From Crocosphaera watsonii WH 8501 (GTDB lineage Bacteria > Cyanobacteriota > Cyanobacteriia > Cyanobacteriales > Microcystaceae), in assembly GCF_000167195.1 (NCBI RefSeq), contig NZ_AADV02000003.1:1-64000 (forward strand): a stretch of DNA of 64,000 nucleotides. The letters are read 5' to 3'. The notes beneath the pieces are model-generated. The model made no database searches and was not told where the DNA came from. It was given only the letters and a program-made list of their open reading frames with translations. Positions within the stretch are counted from its first letter, which is position 1, and each line of letters starts with the position of its first letter. Shown here one piece after another: positions 25,317 to 34,907 of this stretch. Position numbers and translations under genes: made by a program.

Positions 25317-27010
25317 AGGGTTTGCTGAAAAAGTTTCTCCAAAATTTATGCCACTTTTGACCAAGAATTTTCTGACAAATCAATAAGTTTTAGTACATAA
25401 AAATTGTTTAAAGTATAATCAAAATTAATGAAAGGCGGTTTGATGAGTTCCCCCTGTTCTATTATTAGTAAATAAGGACAAAAAAAGCGACAAAAACTGC
25501 CTCAGAAGTTTAGAAAGATTGACAACTAAAAATGTAATAGCAATAGATGTAATGGAGGTTTCAGGGAGTTTTGTCATCACGAGATTTAGGCTAAATATTC
25601 GTTTAGCTTGTCCAAACTTTCCCTCAATAGCATTACGGAAGCATTCATCGGAGTGGGCTTTTTTCTTTTCTTCTTCACTGACATTTTTCGGAGGTCTTCC
25701 TAACTTCGGACCACTGATTCTTATACCTCTTTCCTTACACCAATTTCTGTTTTCCCTAGTTCGATAAATTTTATCTACATGGACGGATTCGGGATAATAG
25801 CCAAACGTTTCTTTATACTTTTCTACTTGTTCTTTTAAATGACAAGATTCATTGAAGTTTTCCCAACTTATTTTGTCTAGAAACACATAGTTATCTACAC
25901 AGCTTACTGAGAGTTTAGCTCCAAACTCTATTGGTTTTCCTGCTTTTCCCCTCACTATTGGACGAATATGCCGTTGAGTTAAACTTACAATTCTTTGAGG
26001 AACACTCTGGGTCTTATTCTCCCACATTGACTGTTGTTGTTCATAAACTTTTTTGATAGTCTCTAGACAATTTTTCTGTCTTTTACTCAGATTTTCCTGG
26101 GAAGCCCCAGCTTGAATTAAGTCTTCTATATTTCCTAAATTTTTCTTAAGGTATTTTAACTGTTTCCCGATAGCTTTTCTTCTTTCTTGATAAGATACTT
26201 TTCGTTTTTTAGCTACTTTTAAGTATTCCTTTCTAGCAATTATTCTAGAAGTTCTCGGCTTTTTTCTCAATTTTACTCTTAATGGTTTATAAAGATTATC
26301 TATTATTCTTTCTGTCTCAATTCTGGCTTGATTTAATATGCCTAAATCCGTTGGGTATTTGATGTCTGCTGGCGCACAAGTCGCATCTAAAATTAGTTTA
26401 CCTTTATTTTTTATTTTTTCTCCTTTTTCTTGGAGACAATCCTTTTTTTTTACTTCTTTATCACTCTTGTCTATTTCTCTTTTTACTATTTTTTTATTGA
26501 TTTTGTTTATCAATTCTCCATCAATTCTTTTCCTAAAATGAACTAGCATTGAAGATTCCAGTGGTGGCTCTTGTTGATAACAATTTAAACCTATAAAGTA
26601 TTGTAGATAGGGATTTTCTTTAATCTGTTCTATAGTTTCTCTATCACTTGTTCCTAATTTTCCCTTAATAATTAATGTCCCTAATGCCATTCTAAATAGT
26701 TTGGCTGGCGCACCTTTTTCTGCTGAAAAAAGTTTAGCATATTCTTCCTCAAAATCATCCCAAGGTATCAACTCTGCCATGATTACCCAACGATTATTGG
26801 GGGACAATTTGCCCTCGAAAGGTAATTCAAATTTTTCTGGGGGCGGTAAAGGTTGCTCCTCTTTTCGATACATTTGTTCTTGACCAACAACTGGGAGGTG
26901 TTTCTACCAATTATAGCGGTTTGTAGCAGACAAAGCTGATCTTTTTTGCGATCGCGAATATGGGTGTAACCTTTTAAAGAATAGGGTTTTGCTTTTATTC
27001 AGCAAACCCT
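25317..27010 (-). mobile_element. IS5-like insertion sequence
   Basis: 1694 bp. The ends are inverted repeats agggtttgctgaa (left) and ttcagcaaaccct (right), flanked by AATT at 25313-25316 and 27011-27014, which may be a 4-bp target duplication (or part of the repeats, as AATT is its own complement). It carries one transposase gene. Confidence 0.85.
25425..26873 (-). CDS. IS5/IS1182-superfamily DDE transposase
   Basis: 482 residues, uninterrupted. N-terminal DUF772-like region ('RWVIMAELIPWDDFEEEYAKLF', 'ALGTLIIKGKL'), a first Asp in 'LILDATCAPADIKYP', a long basic coiled linker, the second Asp in 'YPESVHVDKIYR' and Glu in 'RNAIEGKFGQAKR'. Assignment between the IS5 and IS1182 groups is not certain from sequence by eye. 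Complete and probably functional. Confidence 0.88.
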   Translation of the reverse strand: MYRKEEQPLPPPEKFELPFEGKLSPNNRWVIMAELIPWDDFEEEYAKLFSAEKGAPAKLFRMALGTLIIKGKLGTSDRETIEQIKENPYLQYFIGLNCYQQEPPLESSMLVHFRKRIDGELINKINKKIVKREIDKSDKEVKKKDCLQEKGEKIKNKGKLILDATCAPADIKYPTDLGILNQARIETERIIDNLYKPLRVKLRKKPRTSRIIARKEYLKVAKKRKVSYQERRKAIGKQLKYLKKNLGNIEDLIQAGASQENLSKRQKNCLETIKKVYEQQQSMWENKTQSVPQRIVSLTQRHIRPIVRGKAGKPIEFGAKLSVSCVDNYVFLDKISWENFNESCHLKEQVEKYKETFGYYPESVHVDKIYRTRENRNWCKERGIRISGPKLGRPPKNVSEEEKKKAHSDECFRNAIEGKFGQAKRIFSLNLVMTKLPETSITSIAITFLVVNLSKLLRQFLSLFLSLFTNNRTGGTHQTAFH

Positions 27011-27014
27011 AATT

Positions 27015-27347
27015 ATGCTACCTAAGTCTATCTTAGGGATTTCAGTATTATGGATACTATTTCCCTTACCAGTTCGAGCATTTCCTAGTGATTCTCAGAT
27101 CACTCAAGCTGCTCAGAGAATATGTAATACTCCGAGAAACTCTTCTGAAAGTCTTGAAAGTATTTTCCTACGTTCGAGGGGAAGATGGTTGTATGATCAA
27201 ACCCTTAGCCTTGAAGAGGCTAGAAATGAAGATAAACAAAATCATTTATATGATTTAGTTGTTCAAAAAGCTTATGATACTTGTCCTGTGAGAGTTTATG
27301 AAATTGCCAATAACTATCAATTTGGTATCCCTGAGAACAATAAATAA
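27015..27347 (+). CDS. Small secreted hypothetical protein
   Basis: 110 residues with a clear signal peptide (MLPKSILGISVLWILFPLPVRA) followed by 'FPSDSQITQAAQRICNTP'. Its mature start resembles that of the next gene (VPTSSQIKYIAQRICQLP), so the two are paralogues with an S-x-S-Q-I-x-x-x-A-Q-R-I-C motif and a second Cys near the end (YDTCPVRV / YAQCQRK), perhaps a disulfide pair. The function is unknown. The IS5-like element ends 4 bp before the ATG, so its own promoter and ribosome binding site have been displaced. Confidence 0.7.
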   Translation: MLPKSILGISVLWILFPLPVRAFPSDSQITQAAQRICNTPRNSSESLESIFLRSRGRWLYDQTLSLEEARNEDKQNHLYDLVVQKAYDTCPVRVYEIANNYQFGIPENNK

Positions 27348-27360
27348 GGAGCTAAGTTAC

Positions 27361-27705
27361 ATGAGTTTCCGTTTACCTATTTCGTTAACCCTATTAACAG
27401 TCTTATCTTTACCTGCTCAAGCAGTACCTACATCCTCTCAAATTAAGTATATAGCTCAAAGAATCTGTCAACTTCCAGAACCAGAAATTTCCCAAACTGA
27501 AGGAACGACAGAATCTTATCAAGATCCTCAAGCGACAGCAATTTATCATCAAGAAATGGGAAAATTATTGGACAATGGAAATTTATTGCCCATTGACTTT
27601 GTCAATGATGATTTCATGGAACCCATACAAAATAGATTAATACAAGAAATTTATGCACAATGTCAGAGAAAGATGACATGGATTGATAATTCAGATTCAG
27701 AATAA
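27361..27705 (+). CDS. Small secreted hypothetical protein, paralogue
   Basis: 114 residues starting MSFRLPISLTLLTVLS at 27361, preceded by AAGGAG at 27347-27352; a longer frame starting inside the previous gene is rejected. Signal peptide, then 'VPTSSQIKYIAQRICQLPEPEI' and an acidic, Cys-containing end. It is 13 bp after the paralogue at 27015 and probably in one operon with it. Confidence 0.72.
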   Translation: MSFRLPISLTLLTVLSLPAQAVPTSSQIKYIAQRICQLPEPEISQTEGTTESYQDPQATAIYHQEMGKLLDNGNLLPIDFVNDDFMEPIQNRLIQEIYAQCQRKMTWIDNSDSE

Positions 27706-27712
27706 GTTAGAT

Positions 27713-27756
27713 TATATAGCGTTTCTTAGACTCAGAAGTATGAGAAGTGCTATATA
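27713..27756. terminator. Hairpin between convergent genes
   Basis: tatatagc pairs with gctatata, extended by ttctta/tgagaa. It stands between the secreted-protein pair and the convergent Ycf66-like pair and may end transcription in both directions. Confidence 0.55.
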
Positions 27757-27761
27757 AACTT

Positions 27762-28094
27762 TTAATCTTCTGATGATTTATTTTGAGGGAAAATTTTAAC
27801 TGTAAATATGAAGATATCTCTTAGTGCAAAATAAATGATAATTATAGTTTGTAAGAATACACAAAACTGTAAAACAGAATCTAGTCTCCATCCTTGGAAA
27901 AATAAAATTATCCCACTTAATCCCAATAATAGACAACTGGAAACCCCTTGAATGATAAATAAAGTCCCTGCTTTAGAACCTATTTTTTCTTCTTGAGTTG
28001 AAGAAAGTACGATATAAACAAATAAGAGTCCCCCAGCAAGAAAAATATCAATTATTCCTAATAATATTGCAAAGTTAAAGGTATAATTAACCAT
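27762..28094 (-). CDS. Ycf66-family membrane protein
   Basis: 110 residues, three predicted membrane helices. The segment 'GIILFFQGWRLDSVLQF' is the Ycf66 signature (helix followed by GWRLDP-like and ILQF). Ycf66 occurs in cyanobacteria and some plastids; its role is not established, though it is linked to photosynthetic membranes. It overlaps the upstream paralogue by 8 bp. Confidence 0.75.
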   Translation of the reverse strand: MVNYTFNFAILLGIIDIFLAGGLLFVYIVLSSTQEEKIGSKAGTLFIIQGVSSCLLLGLSGIILFFQGWRLDSVLQFCVFLQTIIIIYFALRDIFIFTVKIFPQNKSSED

Positions 28095-28401
28095 GTTTTT
28101 TTGAATTACTCATTATTTGAAATAGCATCTTATCCTTACCAACAACATAGATTAATAAAGTAAATTGCAGAAAAAAAGCAAACTGCAAAATAGGATCTAA
28201 TCGCCATCCAAAACCCAATAAAATCAACCCTATTACAATCAAAAAACTAGGCAAAGCTAAGGATTGAATATGATATAAACTTGGGTTTAAAAATTGCCGA
28301 AATAAGGATTTCCAGATAGTACGTGCAACAACAATATAGATAATCCCTAAAATAACATAGCTTAATCCGAGTAGTGAAGCCATATTTAGTCCGAAATTCA
28401 A
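28087..28401 (-). CDS. Ycf66-family membrane protein, paralogue
   Basis: 104 residues with the same plan: 'LLGLSYVILGIIYIVVA', a cytoplasmic loop, then 'GLILLGFGWRLDPILQFAFFL'. It is the first gene of an overlapping pair. The two share the GWRLD-x-(I/V)LQF core but differ elsewhere, so they are not a recent duplication. Confidence 0.78.
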   Translation of the reverse strand: MNFGLNMASLLGLSYVILGIIYIVVARTIWKSLFRQFLNPSLYHIQSLALPSFLIVIGLILLGFGWRLDPILQFAFFLQFTLLIYVVGKDKMLFQIMSNSKKHG

Positions 28402-28514
28402 CCAATCTTTATTGTATCTAGACTTTTTGTCTTGATTTTATTTCAAGCAATAAATCTTAATCCTTGTAATATGATAATAAGAAGTAACCAATACAATAAC
28501 TTCTAATTACTACT

Positions 28515-31394
28515 GTGACAGAACCCAAAAGCTACAAAGATACGGTAAATTTACCCAAGACTGATTTTAGTATGCGGGCCAATGCTGTAAAGCGGGAACC
28601 CGAATTACAGAAATTCTGGGCGGATAATCAAATTTATGAGAAATTATCCCAAGAAAACCCAGAAGAGGTGTTTGTACTCCACGATGGTCCACCCTACGCT
28701 AATGGTTCCCTACACATGGGCCACGCTTTAAATAAAACCCTCAAAGATATTATTAATAAATATAAACTAATGCGAGGTCATAAAGTTCGTTATGTTCCTG
28801 GTTGGGACTGTCATGGACTCCCCATCGAACTCAAAGTATTACAAAGTATGAAGTCAAAAGAGAGGCAAGGTTTAACCCCTCTCAAACTACGCCGTAAAGC
28901 CAGTGATTTTGCCCTTAAAACCCAACAAGAACAGGCCAAAGCTTTCAAAAGGTTCGGCGTGTGGGGAAACTGGGAACACCCCTATTTAACCCTAACTCCT
29001 GAATACGAAGCAGCGCAAATCGGAGTATTTGGGGAAATGGCCTTAAAAGGGTACATTTATCGGGGACTGAAACCGGTTCATTGGAGTCCCAGTTCCCAAA
29101 CTGCCTTAGCTGAGGCAGAGTTAGAGTATCCTGAAGGTCATACTTCCAGAAGTATTTTTGCGGCTTTTCCTATCATTAAAGTGTCAAAAGATTTAGAAGA
29201 AACTTTAAAACCATTCTTAAATAATTTGGGGGTTGCTATTTGGACAACAACCCCTTGGACTCTACCAGGAAACTTAGCTGTTGCCCTTAATCCTGATCTC
29301 AATTATGCTGTGGTAGAACAGAATTCTGATGCTTGTAAATATCAGTATCTGATTGTGGCTGCTGATTTGGTGGAAAGATTATCAACTACTTTTGAAACAG
29401 AGTTAACGGTAAAAGCAACTCTTCCAGGAAAAGCTTTAGAACATACTATTTATCGTCATCCTTTATACGATAGAGAAAGTGAAATTCTTATCGGTGGTGA
29501 TTATGTTACTACTGAGTCTGGTACTGGTTTAGTTCATACTGCACCGGGACATGGACAAGAAGATTATCTGGTGGGACAAAGGTATGGTTTAGGGGTTTTG
29601 TCTCCTGTGGATGCTAAAGGTAATTTTACAGAAGAGGCTGGACAGTTTGCAGGTTTAAATGTTCTTAAAGATGCTAATGAAGTCATTATTAATGAGTTAC
29701 AAGAAAAAGGTTCATTATTGAAAGAAGAAGCTTATCAACACAAATATCCCTATGATTGGCGAACAAAAAAACCGACTATTTTTCGGGCAACTGAACAATG
29801 GTTTGCCTCTGTGGAAGGATTTAGAGATGCTGCTTTAACAGCGATTAAAACAGTTAATTGGGTTCCCTCTCAAGGAGAAAATCGTATTACCTCTATGGTA
29901 GGCGATCGCTCAGATTGGTGTATCTCTCGTCAACGGAGTTGGGGTTTACCTATTCCTGTTTTTTACAACCAAGAAACTAATGAACCTTTACTAACAGAAG
30001 AAACTATCAAATATATTCAAAAAATTTTTGCTGAGAAGGGTTCAGACGCTTGGTGGGAGATGTCTATAGAGGAATTATTACCAGAGCAATACAAAGCAGA
30101 TGCCGACAAATATCGCAAAGGAACTGATACAATGGATGTCTGGTTTGATTCTGGATCTTCTTGGGCTTCGGTTGCAAAACAAAGAGAAGAATTAAAGTAT
30201 CCTGTTGACATTTATTTAGAAGGAAGTGATCAACATCGGGGTTGGTTTCAGTCTAGTTTGTTAACCAGTGTCGCAGTAAATGGGATTGCACCTTATAAGA
30301 CAGTATTGACTCATGGTTTTGTATTAGATGAAAAAGGATACAAGATGAGTAAATCATTGGGAAATATTGTTGATCCTAATGTGATTATCAATGGAGGTAA
30401 TAATCACAAACAAGAACCACCCTATGGGGCAGACTTAGTCAGACTTTGGGTGTCATCGGTGGATTATTCTTCAGATATTCGGATCGGTAAAACTATCCTA
30501 AAACAGTTATTTGATATCTATCGCAAGATTCGTAATACTGCCAGGTTTTTATTGGGTAATTTACACGACTTTGATCCCAAGCAACATACTGTTAGTTATG
30601 AAGAATTACCGGAATTAGATCGTTATATGTTGCATCGCATCACCGAAGTTTTTACAGAAGTAACCGATGCGTTTGATACCTATCAATTCTTCCGTTTCTT
30701 CCAAACTGTACAAAATTTCTGTGTGGTAGATTTATCTAATTTCTATCTGGATATTGCCAAAGATAGACTTTATATTTCTCATCTTGAGTCCATCCGTCGT
30801 CGTAGTTGTCAAACTGTACTAGCAGTGGCAATTGAAAATTTAGCTAAAGCGATCGCCCCTGTTTTATGTCACATGGCCGAAGATATTTGGCAATTTTTAC
30901 CCTACGAAACCCCCTATAAATCGGTTTTTGAGGCGGGATGGTTGAAAACATCAAAACAGTGGGAAAATCCAGAATTAGGGGCTTCCTGGACGAAAATAAG
31001 GGAAATCAGGAATGAAGTGAACAATGCCCTAGAATTAGCCAGAAAAGAGAAGGCGATCGGTTCATCTTTAGACGCAAAAGTTTTACTTTATATCCCCGAG
31101 CAAGAATTAAGACAAAAACTAGAAAAATTCAATCCTGCTGATAGTTTAAGTGGAAACAAGGTGGATGAATTACGTTATTTTGTCTTAGCGTCCCAAGTAG
31201 AGTTAGTGGATAGTTTAGATAGCATTAAACAAGCAGACTATCAAAGCGAGTCAGAGTTAGTTTCTGTGGGGGTTATTAAAGCAGAAGGAGAGAAATGCGA
31301 TCGCTGTTGGAACTATTCTACAAAAGTAGGAGAATTTAAAGATGATCCTACTATTTGCGAACGGTGTAATGATGCTTTAGTTGGTGAATTTTAG
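28515..31394 (+). CDS. ileS: Isoleucyl-tRNA synthetase
   Basis: 959 residues, full length, GTG start at 28515. Class I signatures HMGH at residues 67-70 ('NGSLHMGHALNK') and 'YKMSKSLGN', the CP1 editing domain ('TTPWTLPGNLAVALNP'), and a C-terminal zinc finger (CDRCWNYS ... CERCND). It charges tRNA-Ile and edits valine. A strong hairpin terminator follows. Confidence 0.98.
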   Translation: MTEPKSYKDTVNLPKTDFSMRANAVKREPELQKFWADNQIYEKLSQENPEEVFVLHDGPPYANGSLHMGHALNKTLKDIINKYKLMRGHKVRYVPGWDCHGLPIELKVLQSMKSKERQGLTPLKLRRKASDFALKTQQEQAKAFKRFGVWGNWEHPYLTLTPEYEAAQIGVFGEMALKGYIYRGLKPVHWSPSSQTALAEAELEYPEGHTSRSIFAAFPIIKVSKDLEETLKPFLNNLGVAIWTTTPWTLPGNLAVALNPDLNYAVVEQNSDACKYQYLIVAADLVERLSTTFETELTVKATLPGKALEHTIYRHPLYDRESEILIGGDYVTTESGTGLVHTAPGHGQEDYLVGQRYGLGVLSPVDAKGNFTEEAGQFAGLNVLKDANEVIINELQEKGSLLKEEAYQHKYPYDWRTKKPTIFRATEQWFASVEGFRDAALTAIKTVNWVPSQGENRITSMVGDRSDWCISRQRSWGLPIPVFYNQETNEPLLTEETIKYIQKIFAEKGSDAWWEMSIEELLPEQYKADADKYRKGTDTMDVWFDSGSSWASVAKQREELKYPVDIYLEGSDQHRGWFQSSLLTSVAVNGIAPYKTVLTHGFVLDEKGYKMSKSLGNIVDPNVIINGGNNHKQEPPYGADLVRLWVSSVDYSSDIRIGKTILKQLFDIYRKIRNTARFLLGNLHDFDPKQHTVSYEELPELDRYMLHRITEVFTEVTDAFDTYQFFRFFQTVQNFCVVDLSNFYLDIAKDRLYISHLESIRRRSCQTVLAVAIENLAKAIAPVLCHMAEDIWQFLPYETPYKSVFEAGWLKTSKQWENPELGASWTKIREIRNEVNNALELARKEKAIGSSLDAKVLLYIPEQELRQKLEKFNPADSLSGNKVDELRYFVLASQVELVDSLDSIKQADYQSESELVSVGVIKAEGEKCDRCWNYSTKVGEFKDDPTICERCNDALVGEF

Positions 31395-31404
31395 TCAGGT
31401 TTCA

Positions 31405-31438
31405 AGGTGCGTTAATATTGTCTTAGCGCACCTTTTTA
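31405..31438 (+). terminator. Rho-independent terminator of ileS
   Basis: aggtgcg pairs with cgcacct, followed by ttttta. Confidence 0.8.
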
Positions 31439-31442
31439 TTCT

Positions 31443-31604
31443 ATGAGTGGAATTAACCGTCAACTAATCTTAGAAAAACACGAAGGAATTACTAAAGTTT
31501 ATCGTGCTTCTGAACAAGAATTACTCAAAAATTTATGTCAAGAGGGAGACTTACCTGGATATTTATGGAAACAGGGACTTTTTGGAGGTGTTGATCCAAA
31601 ATGA
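31443..31604 (+). pseudogene. C-terminal vestige of an AAA-type ATPase
   Basis: 53 codons (MSGINRQLIL, then HEGITKVYRASEQELLKNL and WKQGLFGGVDPK). The stop overlaps the start of the DUF4276 gene (ATGA). DUF4276 genes normally follow an AAA/ABC-type ATPase whose C-terminus ends in a similar '...LWxxGxFGG' motif, so this looks like the last ~45 residues of such a partner, the rest deleted. No Walker motifs remain. Its translation could still couple ribosomes to the next gene. Confidence 0.6.
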
Positions 31605-32173
31605 ACCAAGACTATGACTTAGTATTTTTATTGGAAGAACGTTCCATGAAAGAACTATTAGAGGTTTTATTACCGAGAATTATACCGGAAACCGTTACCT
31701 TTAAGTGTATCCATCATGAAGGTAAGCAAGACTTAGAAAAGTCGATCCCCAGAAAACTAAAAGCTTGGAAAACAGCAGGTAGATTTGTTATTATTCGGGA
31801 TCAAGACTCAGGAGACTGTGTAGAAATAAAAAATAACCTAAAAAATTTATCTAATAAGTCTGGACGATCTGATACTTTAATTGGAATTGTTTGTCATGAA
31901 CTAGAATCATGGTTTTTAGGAGACTTAGCTGCTGTTGAAAAAGCATTTGAGCTAAAAACAGGAAAATTGAGTAAAAAACAAAATAATAAAAAATATACAA
32001 ATCCTGATCAACTTAACTCAGCAAAACAAGAACTAAAAAAACTTGTCCATAGTTACCAACCCATCAGTGGTTCTCGCAAAATTGGGGAATATTTAGAAGT
32101 TAAAAACTTAGATAAAAATAAATCTTACAGCTTCAAAATGTTTATCAAAGGATTACAAAAAATCATAGATTAA
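31601..32173 (+). CDS. DUF4276-family protein
   Basis: 190 residues. Family landmarks: 'LVFLLEERSMKELLEVLLPRI', 'HEGKQDLEKSIPRKLKAW', 'RFVIIRDQDSGDC' and 'CHELESWFLGDLAAVEKAF'. The Glu-rich start and D-x-D core resemble a TOPRIM-type metal site. In other bacteria the gene is paired with an ATPase, an arrangement like OLD or PARIS-type defence modules. Here the partner is reduced to a 53-codon vestige, so this is probably an orphaned half. Confidence 0.82.
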   Translation: MNQDYDLVFLLEERSMKELLEVLLPRIIPETVTFKCIHHEGKQDLEKSIPRKLKAWKTAGRFVIIRDQDSGDCVEIKNNLKNLSNKSGRSDTLIGIVCHELESWFLGDLAAVEKAFELKTGKLSKKQNNKKYTNPDQLNSAKQELKKLVHSYQPISGSRKIGEYLEVKNLDKNKSYSFKMFIKGLQKIID

Positions 32174-32361
32174 ATATAAAATCCCAATACTCCCCTGTTA
32201 CTGAGCGAAGTAGAAGTACACTCCCCACACTGCACAAAAGTTCTGTTAGAAATATACTATTGAAGGTGTACCCTAAAAATACTTGCCAAAAAACCCAAGA
32301 GATGTATGGTAAGTAATAGGGACATCCCCCAAGATGATTCATTCAACAGGAAAGGAAACTT

Positions 32362-34878
32362 ATGGCAAAACAGTTACGACTCGTAGGAAGCGGTGAAATT
32401 ATCCCCACAGCGTTACACGCAGAAATGCAGCGTTCCTATCTTGAGTATGCCATGAGTGTGATTGTGGGACGGGCCTTACCGGATGTTAGAGATGGCCTAA
32501 AACCTGTTCACCGTCGTATTCTCTACGCCATGCACGAGTTAGGTTTAACCCCCGATCGCCCTTTCAGAAAATGCGCCCGTGTGGTGGGGGATGTCTTGGG
32601 TAAATACCATCCTCACGGGGATCAAGCGGTGTATGATGCCCTAGTACGGATGGTTCAAGACTTTTCTAGTCGTTATCCTCTTTTGGCCGGCCATGGTAAC
32701 TTTGGCTCGGTAGATAACGATCCTCCGGCAGCTATGCGTTATACTGAAACTCGACTATCTCCCATTGCCGATCAATCGATGTTGACAGAGATCAGCGAGG
32801 CGATCGTTGATTTTAGTAGTAATTTTGATAATTCTCAACAAGAACCCGTTGTTTTACCAGCACAATTACCTAATTTACTCCTTAATGGTTGTACAGGGAT
32901 CGCCGTAGGAATGGCCACCAATATACCCCCTCATAACTTAGGGGAAGTGGTGGATGGGTTGATTGGTTTAATCGATAATCCCGAGTTATCCGACGAAAAG
33001 CTATGGAAAATTATTCCTGGCCCCGATTTCCCCACAGGGGGCGAAATTATTAACAGTCAAGGCATTGAAGAAGCGTATCGTCACGGAAAAGGTATTATTC
33101 CCGTGCGTGGGGTGGTGAAAATTCAACGCATGGATGTGGGCAAAAAACGCCGTAAGGAGAGAACTGCTATCATTGTCACAGAATTGCCCTATCAGGTGAA
33201 TAAGTCCGCTTGGATCGAAAAAATCGCCGATTTGGTCAACAATGGTAGGTTAGACGGTATTGCTGATATTCGTGACGAAAGCGATCGCACGGGAATGCGA
33301 GTGGTGATCGAGTTGAAACGGGATGCTGTGGCAAAAACGGTGTTGAAGGAATTGTATAAAAAAACAGCCCTACAACAAAATTTTGGGGCGATTATGTTAG
33401 CCTTGCTTGATAATCAACCCTGTCAATTATCCCTTCGTCAACTATTAGAAGAATTCCTCAAATTTCGGGAAGATACTTTAACCCGTCAATACAATAATGA
33501 ATTACAAGAATGTCAAAACCGCTTACATCTTTTGCAAGGATTATTAATTTCCCTCAATGATTTAGATCGCACCATTGATATTTTACGTCATGCTGCCGAT
33601 GGCACTACTGCTAAGGTACAGTTTCAAAGAGATTTGAATTTAAGTGAGGCGCAAGCTAACGCAATTTTAGCCATGCCTATGCGTCGTTTAACGGGGTTAG
33701 AAAGGCAGAAATTACAGGCAGAATCCGATGAATTAGAAGGGAAAATTAATGAGTTAGAAACCCTGTTAAATAATCGCCCAGAATTTCTAAAAGTCTTAAA
33801 GAAAGAACTGCGATCGCTCAAACGTAAATATGGGGATACAAGACGTACTCGTATTGTTCAAGCAACTGCCCAAAAAAGTTCATCAACAACAACCTCAACA
33901 TCTCAAAGAAAAAGTACAAATAAAGATAAAGTAGAATCAAAATCTAACCAACAAACGGAAACAGTAACTCAACCCTTTAACTTATTTACTCCCCAAACTC
34001 CTCCCAAAAATGCCATCTTAGAAATGACTTATCAAGGGACAATATGTTGGCGATCGCCTGACGATAAAATACCTGATAACCATTTACCAATTTACAGCGA
34101 ACCTATCCAAGAAAGGGAGCAGTTTGTTGTTATAACTGATATCGGCAAAGCCTATCCTGTAAATGTTGCTGATGTTCCTCCCATTGATATTCAACCAATT
34201 TCTTTACTGAGTTTATTACCTAAAAGCGCACAACGGGATAGTAAGAAAGTTATCTCTGCTTTCTTCGTGTTAGAAAACAAGGAAAATCACGATTTATTAT
34301 TATTGACCAATCAAGGAAAAATCAAACGCATTCAATTATCAGAATTAGACGGTTTAACCAATCGAGGGTTAGTCTTAATTAAACTGAAAGATAATGATTA
34401 TCTTGAGTTTATTTCTCCTACAAAAGAAGGAGAAGAAGTTGCGATAGCCATGTCCAGTGGTCGAGTTTTACGCTTCCCTGTTGTTGATGAAGTTATTCAT
34501 ATTATGGGTCGCAATGCTCAAGGAAATCAAGCATTAAAGTTACGCTATGGGGAAAACATTATTAGTTGTGTTACCCTGGATGAAAATAAGACAGTTTTAT
34601 TAGTGTCTAAATTAGGCTATGCTAAACGATTAAATATTACAGGGTTACGCATGACAAAACTGGGTGATATTGGTACACAGGCTTTACAATTTGCCCAGAA
34701 AACTGATAGTTTATTGGGGATGATTAAAGCTTCAGATGATCGGAATGTGACCTTATTAACTAACCAAAATAATACGGTCAATATAGTAGCCAAAAAGGTG
34801 AGAATTTGGGGGAAAGATGGTCAAGGCGATCGCTTAATTAAATTATCTAATCAAGAAGTTATTGACTATCTAATTTAA
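32362..34878 (+). CDS. Type IIA topoisomerase subunit A (gyrase/topo IV-like)
   Basis: 838 residues; preceded by a purine-rich AGGAAAGGAAAC. Catalytic Tyr in '[12 protein letters not shown]', QRDR-type region '[15 protein letters not shown]'. The N-terminal part covers residues 1-500; then a low-complexity Ser/Thr/Lys linker ([13 protein letters not shown]) and a C-terminal beta-propeller. I do not see a QRRGGKG-like GyrA box where it would lie ('[13 protein letters not shown]'), so it fits the second, topo IV-like A subunit that cyanobacteria carry beside GyrA. It would cut and pass DNA with a ParE/GyrB partner encoded elsewhere. Confidence 0.9.
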   Translation: MAKQLRLVGSGEIIPTALHAEMQRSYLEYAMSVIVGRALPDVRDGLKPVHRRILYAMHELGLTPDRPFRKCARVVGDVLGKYHPHGDQAVYDALVRMVQDFSSRYPLLAGHGNFGSVDNDPPAAMRYTETRLSPIADQSMLTEISEAIVDFSSNFDNSQQEPVVLPAQLPNLLLNGCTGIAVGMATNIPPHNLGEVVDGLIGLIDNPELSDEKLWKIIPGPDFPTGGEIINSQGIEEAYRHGKGIIPVRGVVKIQRMDVGKKRRKERTAIIVTELPYQVNKSAWIEKIADLVNNGRLDGIADIRDESDRTGMRVVIELKRDAVAKTVLKELYKKTALQQNFGAIMLALLDNQPCQLSLRQLLEEFLKFREDTLTRQYNNELQECQNRLHLLQGLLISLNDLDRTIDILRHAADGTTAKVQFQRDLNLSEAQANAILAMPMRRLTGLERQKLQAESDELEGKINELETLLNNRPEFLKVLKKELRSLKRKYGDTRRTRIVQATAQKSSSTTTSTSQRKSTNKDKVESKSNQQTETVTQPFNLFTPQTPPKNAILEMTYQGTICWRSPDDKIPDNHLPIYSEPIQEREQFVVITDIGKAYPVNVADVPPIDIQPISLLSLLPKSAQRDSKKVISAFFVLENKENHDLLLLTNQGKIKRIQLSELDGLTNRGLVLIKLKDNDYLEFISPTKEGEEVAIAMSSGRVLRFPVVDEVIHIMGRNAQGNQALKLRYGENIISCVTLDENKTVLLVSKLGYAKRLNITGLRMTKLGDIGTQALQFAQKTDSLLGMIKASDDRNVTLLTNQNNTVNIVAKKVRIWGKDGQGDRLIKLSNQEVIDYLI

Positions 34879-34907
34879 GAAAGAATTAATTTTTGCCTTT
34901 TGCCTTT

